From assembly GCA_947683425.1 (NCBI GenBank), contig CANTUQ010000070.1:9813501-9877500 (forward strand): a DNA stretch of 64,000 nt, read 5' to 3'. Position numbers and translations under genes: made by a program. Below the pieces are notes generated by a model, which did not search any database, was not told where the DNA came from, and worked only from the letters and a program-made list of their open reading frames with translations. Of this stretch, positions 11,898 to 23,483 are shown piece after piece (within the stretch, counting starts at the first letter, position 1; the number at the start of each line of letters is the position of its first letter). Source of the DNA: Excoecaria cochinchinensis. Its lineage: Eukaryota > Streptophyta > Magnoliopsida > Malpighiales > Euphorbiaceae.

Positions 11898-12144
11898 CTC
11901 ACTTCGTACATTTTTATCTATTATTTTTGAAAAAAAATTCAAATTTCATTTATTTTTTACTTTTAGATTTCAATGCAATTTAATTTTTTTTTTCAATTTA
12001 ATTTTTTTTTCAATACAAGTTACATCAATTAGATTTAAATTTTTAAATTGAAACACTCAATTTTATCTTAAATTTAAAACTAATTAATACTTTTTAATTC
12101 TAGTAAAAATAATAAAAGTGACAGATAATAAGAAACGGAGGGAG
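11898..12144. mobile_element. Stowaway-like MITE, second copy
   Basis: Flanked by TA at 11896-11897 and 12145-12146. The left end is CTCACTTCGTACATTTTTATC; the right end inverted is CTCCCTCCGTTTCTTATTATC. The subterminal parts resemble the copy at 10908-11222. Confidence 0.7.
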
Positions 12145-12317
12145 TAAAAATTATATATATCAACCAATCATTATTTCTTGTAAAACAAAAGTATTAAATC
12201 GTGTTTCTTGGGTTGAAGTAAAGAGAAGTATAAGGAGAATGAGAGTAGGGCTAAAAAATACAAATAAGTGATGGGTGGTAAAACATTTATATATCAAATT
12301 ATGGACCCATCTGCCGT

Positions 12318-12587
12318 TTAAGGAGTTGGCATTGGCAGGGACAAACTGATTTCCTTTATAGGGACAATTTGACGGAAAGTTATATTTTCTGTTGTCTTAA
12401 ACTCATCACAATCATACCATTTCTTCAGCACAATATTAACATTGTGTGTGGGATTAAACTTATCCATTGTTAAGTACTTATCAAAGAAAAGAAAATGCAA
12501 GCCAATAATATATTTGTAGAATAGCTGGATGAGTTTGAATTTGTTGGGTTTGCTATTACAGAAGATTATGAAATCATTTCGATTCAA
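12318..12587 (-). CDS. Hypothetical 89-residue ORF, doubtful
   Basis: An open frame on the minus strand with no recognised domain. The last 49 codons (from the Met at about 12464-12466) are compositionally more protein-like (KKWYDCDEFKTTENITFRQI) than the surrounding AT-rich DNA. It could be a captured gene fragment or part of an unrecognised element. No start context, signal peptide or homology that I can name supports a functional gene. Confidence 0.2.
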   Translation of the reverse strand: MNRNDFIIFCNSKPNKFKLIQLFYKYIIGLHFLFFDKYLTMDKFNPTHNVNIVLKKWYDCDEFKTTENITFRQIVPIKEISLSLPMPTP

Positions 12588-12599
12588 TTCTCACAGTTT

Positions 12600-15500
12600 A
12601 TTATTTAATATTTAAGATTAATTAATCCAAAAAGATTTTGCTATTTTGTGGAGGAAGGGATTTGAACCCCATTGGGCCTAAAAGTGTCTCCCAATTCTTC
12701 TTTTTATTAGTTCAGTTGGGCCTGCATTCATACACACATACTCAGAATTCTTGATAAAAATATGATCAAGTTAATTATAGTTTGAAGGCAGTAAATATCA
12801 AATATTTAATAAGAAAGTTCTTAAGGCCTTTTTTTTTTAAAGAATTAAAAAATAAAAAAATAAAATAAAATGACACATAAAGTAAAAAATATCAAACTAT
12901 TCAAGTCATTAATTTCACATAATTAATATACTTAGATGTATTTGTAACTTTTTATCATATGTATGTATCAATATCTTATTTTAATTATATTTAGTTGATT
13001 TTTTTTTATATTAGTCTATAATATAGGTGATAGATAGATTGAGTTGGGTAGATTTAGATTGGATTGAAAATTGGTAAAATTATAAATATTATAAGTTATA
13101 AATGGATTATGCTGGATTGAGTTGAATTATGATCCAAATGATAACTGTTAAACGAGTCGGATTATTATCGGATAAAAACGAGTTGGATGATAAATGGATC
13201 AAATTCTATGGCAATATTTTTTATTTTTTATTTTTCATTAAAAACAAAAAGTTTTATGTACTTGTAATTTATAAAAATAATTTTTTTAATATTTATATTA
13301 TATAAAAAAAGTTATAAAATAATAAATAATATAAATGAATTATAAACGGATAATAAACAACTTATAAATAGATGAAATCGCGTTATTGGTCAAGTAAATT
13401 GAGTCACTAAATGATGAAATTGAATGTAGATTACATTTTCATGGACAAATTGGATTGAATTCGTGAATTAAATTAAAATTTGTCATCTATTAGAAGTATT
13501 TGTTTTGTTAATTAATACTAATAAGCAGCAATACATATCATATTTTAAATTAATTTTATAATTTTATACGTATGGTACCATGTACTTCTCGAATTATTAA
13601 TGAAATCTATTTTACATTAAAAAAAAAAAGAAAAATCATATAAATGCACTCAAGAAATTAAATTAATGTATTATATGTAAAATAATGAAATTCATTAAAA
13701 AATAAAGTATTTATTTCAAATTCTTGTATACCAAAATAACAAACTTCAAAGAATAGAAAAGAACTTAAATGTCTTTATGTACGGCTCAATGTCGGCAACC
13801 ACTCCCTTAACAAAGAAAGAAAATTCAAAGCAAAGTTTTATTTCACCTATCTAAACAATTTGGTAAGAAAAGGGATAAACCATAGGGAGGTGATCGTGTT
13901 TGACTATCATACTCTCAGCTCACAGATAGGTCACCAATGGCCGGCTTCTTCAGCTGACCGCCCAACCGGTCCAATATTAACAACTTAACATATTTATTAT
14001 TTTAATTTATAAATCTTTTCAATTGTTTTCTTGAATTTTTGCTTCACTATTTTATTGAGATGGGGACCATTTTTTTTTCCCTAGTCAAATAAATAATAAA
14101 CAAGCAAGAAAATGGAAGAAAAAAAAAATTATTGAATAGATGGATTAAAGGAGGTTAATTCTTTTCTCCTTTAAATTAAAAAAATATTATAATTCAGAAT
14201 TAATTGGTTATTCTTAATTCTTTTGTCATCATAAGATAATTCAAAGTAGCTGTGGATTTTAGAAATTAATTCAAACTATAAATGATAAGTTTTATTTTTT
14301 GTTAAAAATACATATAAAGCCTCATGAACGTATTAATTATTTTCTTAAATTTAATTACTATTCTATTCACATAGATATAAATTCCAGTGTTTACTTAAAA
14401 TTTTAATTCGCTATTAATGTTAAGGAGTGTTTGGTTTAAATTTTTGAGGATAGCTAGCAGTCTATCTATGCCTATCAACTATTGCAAAAGTGTTTATAGA
14501 TAATTGATTTTTATTTAAATCGGCAATTGATGGCTGATTCTTGTTTCAACTAATTATTATTTTAGAAATTTTCTCATCAAGTGATGACTTATTCGTTTTA
14601 ATTTTTTGTTTTAACTGTAATACACTTTTATATAAATAGTATGAGCGGACTAAACACTTAGTATAAGATTATATGTATCAATTATTAATAACCATTATTG
14701 CTATCAATCAGCGCAAATAGTTGACTATTGAATTTGTGGCTCTACAGTATTTTTCTTTTCATCCCTATTTTTGGACTAGGTGTGGAAAATTAAAAATAAC
14801 ACAGAACACCAAACGCCTACAAGACTCATAAATACAATACATAGCCATAGAAGTGAAAGCATAGATATCCAAATCCCACTAGCCATTAGGTAATTGATTT
14901 CTTTATTTATTTATTTTTAATGTATATACCATTTTCTTTTTCTTGGTCACGTCTCTATTCGAAGTTTCACACTTATTTCTGTATATTTTATTTTTTTAAA
15001 AAAAACTTAGGTGAATCTTTTTGTGTCCATAAACACTTTATTTTATATTGGAACAATTAATAACGCAATTGAATAATGGGAATCGGAATATATACCAACT
15101 CATACCCAATATTCTAATTATTATTTTAATGGTCATGGTTTTTGAAAAATGATAATTTAATTAGGGCTCTACAGAGTCAATGCTTGTCTTAATCAAACTT
15201 CTTAACTGGGACTATATGGCATGGTTTGACTTCGTCTGCTCCACGGCAAAATTGATAGACTTCCATAACTTTGAAACTAATCCATACGCACATTATGTAT
15301 CTACATTAATTATGTATTTTTTTTATATTTATAATTATATTTTTTTAAGCGGAAAATGATGAAATTCAAATTATCGTGAGGTGAAAAAGTTCAAGTAATG
15401 AATCATCTTTTTTTTTTTTTGTTAGAATTTAATTATGTATGATCTATCTCAACATCAAATTTGATATAGGGAAAGTTTCGGTTGAATTGCATTCAAGTGT

Positions 15501-16200
15501 TAAAATTTAAATTCTTTTAATATAGAAAAACTGGTGACTTGAAATTAAGATTATCCGAAAATGATTTAATCGCTAAAATATTTTTAAAATTAAAATTTTT
15601 AGATAAAACATGATGCATTTTCTGATGGGATTTTAATAATTTCTTTCCACATAGAAATGCTGGTGGAATTGACTGCGATTGCTTCCAGCTTTGAAAAATG
15701 CAAAAATTTAGTAATATAAAACTTAGGTATATATAAGGACCATATAGTTATCAACTAGCTAGAATAACTTTATTAGTTCATTTATAATTTTTTAGATAAC
15801 AACTACATAAAATTGTGAGTTTCATGAAAATATTTTCAATTATTAAATTTTAATACAGCACTACTTGAATTGCATTTCTAATCAATTAATACTCTTGTTT
15901 GGCTCACATCAATTGTAAAAGCTTGTAAACATCTTAAACATATAAGCAATTTCAAATTCTATAAAAAAATCAATATTTCAAATGCTACTTCTTAAAATTA
16001 ATAAAATTCTAAAATTGAAACATATTTCTCTATTATTTTGTGCCATTTTTACTTGAAATAAGATGAAATAAATAACAAAAAAAAAAAGTTTAGATTCAAT
16101 TATTTTATCATGCATAAAGCGTACGCTATTAGAAGAATTGTTTCTAATTATAAATTCGATAATATCCGATCTTAAATCAGTCTATTATGTAAATTTAAAG
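12600..16200. other. Intergenic, no supported gene
   Basis: AT-rich sequence upstream of the U-box gene. Between about 13020 and 13470 there is a block rich in ggattgagttg/gatgataaatgga repeats that looks like degenerate transposon sequence. A weak inverted pair (aaggagtgtttggttt at about 14422, ggactaaacactta at about 14647) may mark another small element. No coding region is supported. Confidence 0.5.
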
Positions 16201-16272
16201 AAACGGCATAAGATATTGAGACCTGTAAAGAAAAAAAAAAGTTTTCTTAAAAGTATTTATATATAAATGGTT

Positions 16273-16336
16273 GGACTTAAGAGTAATTTTATTATTATTA
16301 TTATTATTATTATGGTAGACGGACTTAAGAGTAATT
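16273..16336. repeat. (ATT)n microsatellite between two copies of a 16-bp direct repeat
   Basis: The sequence ggacttaagagtaatt occurs at 16273-16288 and again at 16321-16336, with an (ATT)n run and a short spacer between. Confidence 0.9.
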
Positions 16337-16694
16337 GACGTAGGGGACCATCCAAGTATAAACCCAACCCATAAAGAGGAGAAGAAAAGAAAAGGATTTC
16401 CATAAACTACGGTACGCGAAAGTCCACTCATGCATCCCATGTTCCACGTTTGGATCCTATTAGATTCCACTACACACACAGCTACATACATTACTTCTTA
16501 AATTTAAACATTGTTTATTTCTATCTATTTTATTTTATTATTAAAAATTAAACCCGCGTTTTGACCAACGACCTAACCCGTTTTGCCCGTTCGTCATCTC
16601 CTTTGACTCTTAACCTACAAAACCCAACCCCAATTCTCTCCCCTCTCTCCCCCCACTCATGAGTCTCTCTCAGCCCAAGGAAACAAAACCAAAG

Positions 16695-17927
16695 ATGGGG
16701 AGAAATGAACTGTACATAACCGTACCCAGTCTTTTCCGGTGCCCTATATCTCTCGACGTTATGAAATCTCCGGTAAGTCTCTGCACCGGCGTCACATACG
16801 ACCGCTCCAGTATCCAGCACTGGCTTGATTCCGGCCACGACACCTGTCCTGCCACCATGCAGGTTCTTTCCACCAAGGATGTTGTTCCTAATCTCACTCT
16901 CCACCGTCTTATTAATCTCTGGGCTCAGTCATCCACTCGACGGCTTGACTCCGGTGTGTCTTCTCCAGGGCCGGCGCGTATATCCGAGCAACAAGTACGG
17001 ATTTGGATTGAGGAGATTAAGAGTCCAAAAGTGGAATCAATGGTGAAGATTTTGGAATTCTTGAAGCACTGTGAAGAGAATAGGAGATTTTTGGTGAGTT
17101 TCGATGGATTTATGGAGGCGATTGTTGGCGTTTTGAGCAGAGAGGGCGTAGAAATTAAGGTTTTGGGATTGAATATTAAAATTTTGGATTTAATTTTGCT
17201 TCAAAAAGGAGAAAAAGAGAAACTGCACAGATTAATCTTCAACGGAAATGAGAATTGCTTATCTTCGTTTCTTTCCATTATCAGGAACGAAAATTCGAAT
17301 TCAAAAGTCGAAGCCATTAGAGTTTTGGAGTCAATTTCTCTCAATAACGAGTCCAAGCGCGTGATGGCCGAATGGCAAAATCTCATGCCGGTTGTTTTCC
17401 ACCTCATCAGAACAGGGATTGATCCGGTCTTAAACGACACCGTATTGTCCTTCTTGAGTCGTCTAACAATAACTCGCTCCATCAAGACTCAACTCGTTGA
17501 GCTAGGGCTGGTTCAAGTCCTGACCAAACTCCTGTCCAGCCAAAACGCTACCGTTCCAGTCCAAGAGAAGTCCTTAAAGCTATTATCAGCTGTAGCCACA
17601 TGCACAGATGGACGGTTAGCCATAAGTGAGGATCCAAATTGCGTGGGAGTAATGGTGGAAAGACTAATGAAAGTATCAAAAATGGCGACAGAGGATGGAG
17701 TATTGGTTCTATGGAGTTTGTGCTGTCTGTTCAGGGACGGGAGGGTGCAGGATAAGGTGGCGAAGAGCAATGGACTGACAAAGGTACTGCTGGTGATGCA
17801 AAGTGAAGGAGAAGGGAATGTGAGAAAAATGTGTGCAGAATTGGTTAAGGTTTTGAGAGGTGTGTGGAAAGACAGTGGAGTGGTAATGAGTTATGAGACC
17901 AAAACTACTCATATCATGCCTTGTTAG
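16695..17927 (+). CDS. U-box E3 ubiquitin ligase with ARM repeats, PUB27/28-like
   Basis: An intronless 410-residue protein. The U-box is at about residues 10-75, seen as FRCPISLDVMKSPVSLCTG, TYDRSSIQHWL, CPATMQVL and PNLTLHRLI. U-boxes adopt a RING-like fold without zinc and recruit ubiquitin-conjugating E2 enzymes. The remainder is helical with Leu-rich repeats typical of the armadillo region that selects substrates, for example LKLLSAVATCTDGRLAI and VLVLWSLCCLFRD. Length and lack of introns match the Arabidopsis PUB22-29 group of stress and immune regulators, and the N-terminus MGRNELYITVPSLF is closest to what I remember of PUB27/28. An in-frame Met 12 codons upstream (16659) is possible, but AAGATGGGG at 16695 is the better context and matches the family start. 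The 5' leader is C/T-rich. The exact orthologue is inferred. Confidence 0.9.
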   Translation: MGRNELYITVPSLFRCPISLDVMKSPVSLCTGVTYDRSSIQHWLDSGHDTCPATMQVLSTKDVVPNLTLHRLINLWAQSSTRRLDSGVSSPGPARISEQQVRIWIEEIKSPKVESMVKILEFLKHCEENRRFLVSFDGFMEAIVGVLSREGVEIKVLGLNIKILDLILLQKGEKEKLHRLIFNGNENCLSSFLSIIRNENSNSKVEAIRVLESISLNNESKRVMAEWQNLMPVVFHLIRTGIDPVLNDTVLSFLSRLTITRSIKTQLVELGLVQVLTKLLSSQNATVPVQEKSLKLLSAVATCTDGRLAISEDPNCVGVMVERLMKVSKMATEDGVLVLWSLCCLFRDGRVQDKVAKSNGLTKVLLVMQSEGEGNVRKMCAELVKVLRGVWKDSGVVMSYETKTTHIMPC

Positions 17928-18500
17928 ATTTGTGAATTGCAAATAGTGATTATTGACGTTAACATATACACAAGAAGAAACTAAAGGAAATTCTTTCTCA
18001 TGTTTGGTCCTTTGTATTAGTGTTAGAAATTGACTCTTGTAACTTCATCTAATCAAATTTACACAATTATTTCACTTACGCTTTATTTAATTTGCTCTTG
18101 CTTCTTCTTTCTTATGTTTCTTGCCCAAAGTAGAGGTAAGTTTTCGCTAAAAGTAATTTGTGGAATAAAGAGAGAAGTGAAAATAATCACAAGCTCTTTA
18201 ATCTAAGGTTTCGTTTAAAATAAATGAATTACTTTCTATGATAATTTGGAACAACTCAATGCTAAAGTATACGATTGAGCCAACCCAAAATTAGACCCAA
18301 AATTAGATTTATTAACCTGAACTCAAACATCATCCAATCCATGATTACTTAAAACCAAAATAGGATACAAAATAGAAAAAACCATCCCTTTATACTATTA
18401 ATGTCTCTCCTGGTGGAGTGTTTCTTTTTGTCTTCTCTTTTGAGATGGTCTCAAGTTTAGTCTAATCTTTTATTTTTCTTTATTTTCTCTTGTGATTGTA
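17928..18500. other. 3' region of the U-box gene and spacer before the LINE
   Basis: AT-rich downstream region with no ORF of interest. A (t)ttgtct..ttttgagatgg tract precedes the LINE ORF1 start. I could not pair a target duplication for the LINE. Confidence 0.4.
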
Positions 18501-18502
18501 GC

Positions 18503-19612
18503 ATGGTTTCATCTTCTCCGGACAAGAGGAAAGGGGTAGCTGATCTATACACACGTTTAAGAATAATAGATGAGGAGGAAAACGAGTTTGTACCGAAGGA
18601 AGAGCAAAGCAATGAATTGGGTGCTATGTAGAAACAGTTCTTTATTGTTGGCCGTGTTCTTAACAATAAGCTTGTGCATTTCGATTCCATGCGAAATACT
18701 TTGGCTTCAATCCGGAGGCTGGTGAAAGGTGTAATGGTGACCGAAACAGAAAGTGTGGGTTGTTACTTGTTTCAATACTACCATGAGTTAGATATGGAAA
18801 GAGTTTTTAATGATGGTTCATGGATATTTAACCAAAATTTCTTAATCATAAAACAACTAGAGGATACTGTACAGGAGATACAAGTCGAGTTAAATCTTCT
18901 TTTGATTTGGGTTCAAATATGCAATTTACCAATAGGCTTTCAAACTGAAGCCACGTGCAAAGTTATTGGTAATCATATATGACTTTTTGTGGAGAACGAT
19001 CCCAAGAATTTTGATGATCTTTGTCGTGGTTATTTGAGAATAAAGGAGGCGATAGATGTCCAACTCCCATTGAAATGAGGCCAAAAATTAAAAAGGAGTG
19101 GGGGAGATTGGTTTTGGGTCAATTTTCGATATGAAAGGTTACCCCTTTTGTTTTTATTGTGGTATTATCGGTCATGCAGACAAATTCTGTAGTCTTCTTT
19201 TCAATCATCCAGATCGCCCAATAGAAAGAGTGTATAAGAGCTATCTTCGGGCGGTGTTTAAATGACCCAACCTACAAGTTGGTAGAGCTTGGCTTTGAGA
19301 ATCCATGGATGCAGAAGAAGGGGTAAGGAAGGCATTTTCCATGATAAATATGGAAGTTTAAGGTTATGGAAATGAGACCTACTATCACAGTAATGATAAT
19401 AATGTGCATGATTTACGTGGAATAAATATGGGAACAATTATGCAAGGAAGTGGAGTGAATGGTGGAGTAAAAAGTGCAAAGTCAATGGGTAATGATGATG
19501 GTTTAATTTTGGACTCAAAAAGGTCAAGGAAGGAGGCTGGCCTAACAAGTGTCGACTTTGGTATGCAGACAAAAAATGGATTATTGGCGGGACCTGGAGC
19601 ACAGGCTCGCTA
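18503..19612 (+). pseudogene. LINE ORF1 remnant (DUF4283-like + CCHC zinc knuckle)
   Basis: The start is ATG at 18503. The first block ends at an in-frame TAG after about 42 codons. The frame then continues with FFIVGRVLNNKLVHFDSM, GYLFQYYHELDMERV-type and GSWIFNQNFLII segments characteristic of the DUF4283 domain of plant LINE ORF1 proteins. The zinc knuckle FYCGIIGHADKFC is readable near 19140-19190 in another frame. It is disabled by stops at about 18630 and 18980 and by frame changes. Confidence 0.8.
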
Positions 19613-19624
19613 GGGCCTATAAGT

Positions 19625-22327
19625 CTACTTAGTTAGAACTGTTGTGGACTGGGCAATCCACAGACGGTCAATGCATTTAAGGATGTTATATCTATTCATA
19701 GGCCCATTATTGTTTTCCTAATGGAAACAATGATAAAAGAAAATAAAGTGATAAGAGTTTGCAGGAAGCTGGGTTTTGATGGATGTGTGGAGATTGATGG
19801 AGAAGGCATGGAGGAGGTTTAACTTTGTTATGAAAATGGGAAGTACTAGTACAATTACTCTCTAGCTCTCTCAATTTTATCGAAGTTCGGGTCTTTATAC
19901 AGCAATTTGGCATTTAACTGGCTTTTATGAGTTTTCAGAGAGAAATTGCAGAAGTCAATCTTGGGATTTACTGAGGTCTTTAGCAAGGGAATCAGTTGAA
20001 CCTTGGTGCTGTGTGGGAGATTTCAATGATCTCTTAAGTGATTCAGAGGAAAAGGGAGGGAACAAATAATCGAGGTGGCTCATTGAGGGATTTAGAGTTG
20101 CGGTGGGTGGTCGCGGGCTGGTTGATATGGAGATGAAAAGGTATCCGTACACTTGGGAATTTGGTAGAGGCTCTAGATATTGAATCAAGGAGAAGGTTAG
20201 ATAGGGTGTTAGTCAATGAAGATTGTCATAAAACTTTTCTAAATTCTATTCTCTATAATGTGGCCATGGTCAGCTCTGATCATTCTGCTCTGTTTTTGGA
20301 ATTGAAAACGTGTTTGAGGGTGGCAGTAGTCAAGAGGTTCTAATTTGAAAAAACGCGTGGATAAGGGAGGTGAAGTGCAGCGAGATAGTAGAACATGCAT
20401 GGGATAAATCTGGGGTATCCTTTATTGCTACCAAAAAAAATTCTTGTGTGGGTGCTCTTCAAGACTGGAGTAAGACCCTCGATGGCAATTTTTAAAGCAA
20501 GCTTAAGGAGTATGAGGCATTGATGGAGAGCTATAAAGGAAAGCAAGATAATTTCTTTGTGACTCAATTCACTAGAGCTTCAAATGATCTCACAAAAATA
20601 CTCAAGCAACAAGAGGACTTTTGGAAACAAAAGTAAAGCTTTTCTAGCTTCAAGATAGGGGCTCGAATTCTAAATATTTCCATGTTTATACGTCAGCTAA
20701 AAGGAAAACCAACAATGTGACCCAGCTTAGGAATTCATCTGGAGGTTGGTGTAAATGGGGTTTAGGTATGGAGCAGGTAATACTTGATTAATTTCATAGA
20801 ATTTTTATAAGTAATGGGAGCACAGGAACAGAGATTTTTGATCTCATTGGCCCAAAAGTCTTAGTGTAGGAGAATGACTTACTTACATAAAGGTTTCTGG
20901 AAGAAAAGGTCAAAGAGGCGTGCTTCGCGATACATTCGGATAAGACTCCAGGCCCTGATGGCTAGAACCCGACATTTTATCAAAGATTTTAGAGCATTAT
21001 GGGTCAGGATGTTACCAAAGCTTGCATCTCAATTTTACATTCATGTTCCATGCTTGCCAACTTGAATGATACCCTCATTGTGCTCATCCCGAAGAAAGAA
21101 AATGCAGAGTATATTACGAATTTAAGGCTTATTACTCTCTTCAATGTTTTTTTTTTTAAATGTTGGCTAATCGTCTGAAGAAGATGCTGGCAAACATCAT
21201 TTCGGATTCTCAAAGTACTTTTATTCCTGGTCATATGATTATTAACAATATTATTATGGCTTATGAATTTGTGTATAGTGTGAAATGCAAGGAAGGAAGG
21301 GTATGGCAGCTTTAAATTTGGATTTGAGTAAAGCATATGACCAGATTGAGTGAGGTTTTTTGAAATAGATGTTATATAAATTGGGTTTTAATTCTACTTA
21401 GGTAAATTGGATAAGGCTTTGTATGGAAAGTGTTTCCTATAAAATTGCCTATGGAGGGAAGGAGTTAGGTCCTATAACCCCTCAAAGGGGTTTGAGGCAA
21501 GGATATCTACTGTCTCCTTATTTATTTATTTATTTATTATTTGTACTGATAGAGAGCAAAAAGGATTAATTCATAGTTGTCGAGTAGCTCCTACTACCCA
21601 TTCTATATCTCATTTTTTTTTGCAAATAACAGCTTCTTATTTTTTAGCGCTAACCAAAGGGAAGCAAATTGCATCCAACAATGTTTGAATAGCTATGACC
21701 TAGCATCCGGTCAGTGTGTGAACTATCAGAAGTCTTCAATTTTCTTTAGCAGTAACATTAGAAGTTTAGAAAGGGAGGAGGTTTTTAACTTGTTACAGGT
21801 CAAGATGGCTGATGAGTTTGACTTTTATTTGGGGGCACTTGTGTCCGTGGGGAGGAAAAAAACTCAGATGTTTTGTTTTTGAAGAATCGAATCTGGAAGC
21901 GTATTAATGACTGGAAAGAAAAATTATTGTCCAGGGCTGGAAAAGCGATTCTCATCAAGTCAGTTCTCCAATAGATCCTTACTTATCTCATGGGTATTTT
22001 TGAAATGCCACTCTAATTTTGTGAAGATGTGAACATGTTGTAGAATCATTTCTGGTGTAAATCAAATGGAACAAATCCTATGGGTCTATGTTGGTAGAAA
22101 TGGGAAATGCTTTTCATTCCAAAAGGGTGTGGAGGTATTGGTTTTCGAAGCTTACATGAGTTCAATCTTGCTCTTCTAGCAAAGCAAGGGTAGCGTCTTC
22201 TATAGAAGCTCGAGTCGCTTGCAACTTTAGTCTTTAAAGCTAGGTACTTTCGATCTACTGATTTTACTCAAGCTGTATTGGGCCACAATTCGTCTTTTGT
22301 GTGGAGAAGTTTACTTATAGGTAGGGT
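19625..22327 (+). pseudogene. LINE ORF2 remnant, endonuclease and reverse transcriptase
   Basis: It opens with LVRTVVDWAI-like broken text around NCCGLGNPQTVNAF (19636 on) and PIIVFLMETMIK, the usual start of plant LINE endonuclease. The SDHSAL segment (about 20275) belongs to the C-terminal endonuclease active site. Reverse transcriptase pieces include LANRLKKMLANIISDSQSTF and VYSVKC (21160-21290). The sequence continues to SFVWRSLLIG just before the insertion at 22328. Many stops and frameshifts are present. Confidence 0.8.
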
Positions 22328-22582
22328 TGTAACACCCGATACCCGACCCATTGGAAGTCGGCCCAAATGTTGCCCATCTCGACTTACTAATCAGTATACT
22401 AGATATCCAAAACTATTATTTTATATTAAACTCATATAGATCCGAATCACTTCAAAATTTACATAAAATCGAACAGAGCTTCCCCTATTCCCCTGTTCTT
22501 CCCGTTATTCCCCTCCTTTTCTTTTCCCTTCCTTTCATTTTCTCCTTAATTCCTCATTTTTCCCGAAAATTCCACACCTATG

Positions 22583-22584
<2 letters not shown>

Positions 22585-22632
<48 letters not shown>
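22585..22632. repeat. (ATT)n microsatellite
   Basis: About 16 uninterrupted ATT units. Confidence 0.95.
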
Positions 22633-23065
22633 TATGTCTATTTACTTATTTATATGTATACATATATTTATTTAATTGACTATAATTGTAACATCCCATA
22701 CTCATACGTAGGCGATCCCATCCGATAAGGAGTGAGATGCCGTATGGGTGAAGGTGCCACCACGCAGAAACAGGATATACATACATTCATACATAAACAT
22801 ACATATCGAAATACAGGGCAATTAAAACTTTACAAAACCATTCATAAGAGAAGCTGATCATGCTTTAATATAACGAAAAATATTACATTACTGTTTGATC
22901 AACCTACGGGTACAAAAGATAATTACATATCCAAAAATATACTGATACGGAAGCGGAAGCTATTACAAAACTGACATAAGAGAGTTCTATACAAAACGAA
23001 TCATCAAGCTACAAAATTAAGCCCTAAACTAAAAACCCAGCTGTGTTGGTTTGTCTGCGCCTTTT

Positions 23066-23352
23066 TTGTAACGACCGGTGGGTCCATCCCCAGTGGGTTC
23101 TTCCCCGGAACATATTCCGTCGGTTCACCGCGCTGTACTCACGGTCTTTACACTTCCCTTTGTGTATTTTTGCCTTTAGTGGAATTCTATGAATTAAGGA
23201 CTTATTCCCTAGGTCCTGGGTTCGAATCCCACGAAAGGCAAAAATAAACAAGGGAAAGTGTAAAGACCGTGAGTACGGCGCGGTGAACCGACTCCTGACT
23301 GGATATGTTCCGGGGATGGACCCACCGGGGATGGACCCACCGGTCGTTACAA
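23066..23352. repeat. 287-bp hairpin element with about 100-bp inverted arms
   Basis: The left arm starts TTGTAACGACCGGTGGGTCC; the right arm ends GGACCCACCGGTCGTTACAA. The arms stay complementary through ccgcgc, tactcacggtctttacact and gcctttag, with small indels and a duplicated ccggggatggaccca block on the right. The loop is tRNA-like. It is much more GC-rich than its surroundings. Confidence 0.85.
23172..23239 (+). other. tRNA-like sequence in the hairpin loop
   Basis: 68 nt that start GCCTTT and end AAAGGC, so the ends pair like an acceptor stem. A TGGGTTCGAATCCCA T-arm is present (Pol III B-box GGTTCGAATCC). The D-arm and anticodon loop are irregular, and no confident anticodon can be read. 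It is probably a tRNA pseudogene or the head of a tRNA-derived SINE, not a functional tRNA. Confidence 0.5.
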
Positions 23353-23483
23353 TAATTTATCCAATAATTAAGTATATAACCTTTAAAGAAAAATTCCACG
23401 TCTCATGATAAAAAATTAACCTTCGATAAATTTTCAGCTTATCGAATTATTATTAGTAACACTGAAAATTTTAGGGCGTTACA

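Larger units (their letters stand above)
22328..23483. mobile_element. LTR-like insertion inside the LINE
   Basis: It begins TGTAACACCCGATACCCG and ends TTAGGGCGTTACA, the terminal style of many plant Gypsy LTRs (TGTAACACCC...GTTACA). It interrupts LINE coding text exactly at these ends. Flanking pentamers agggt and ttggt match only partly. A second TGTAACATCCCATACTC start at about 22688 suggests nested or composite LTR pieces. It may be a solo LTR or a non-autonomous element. It contains an (ATT)n run and a large hairpin. Confidence 0.6.

Noticed and set aside
12637..12720. tRNA-like text (GGGTTCAAATCCC on minus, TTAGTTCAGTTGG on plus)
   Set aside because: The A-box-like and B-box-like parts are on opposite strands and no cloverleaf closes.
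16548..16904. Minus-strand 118-codon ORF over the U-box start
   Set aside because: Antisense shadow of the U-box gene.
23024..23399. Minus-strand ORFs in the hairpin
   Set aside because: They read through the inverted-repeat arms and the tRNA-like loop; no protein family.
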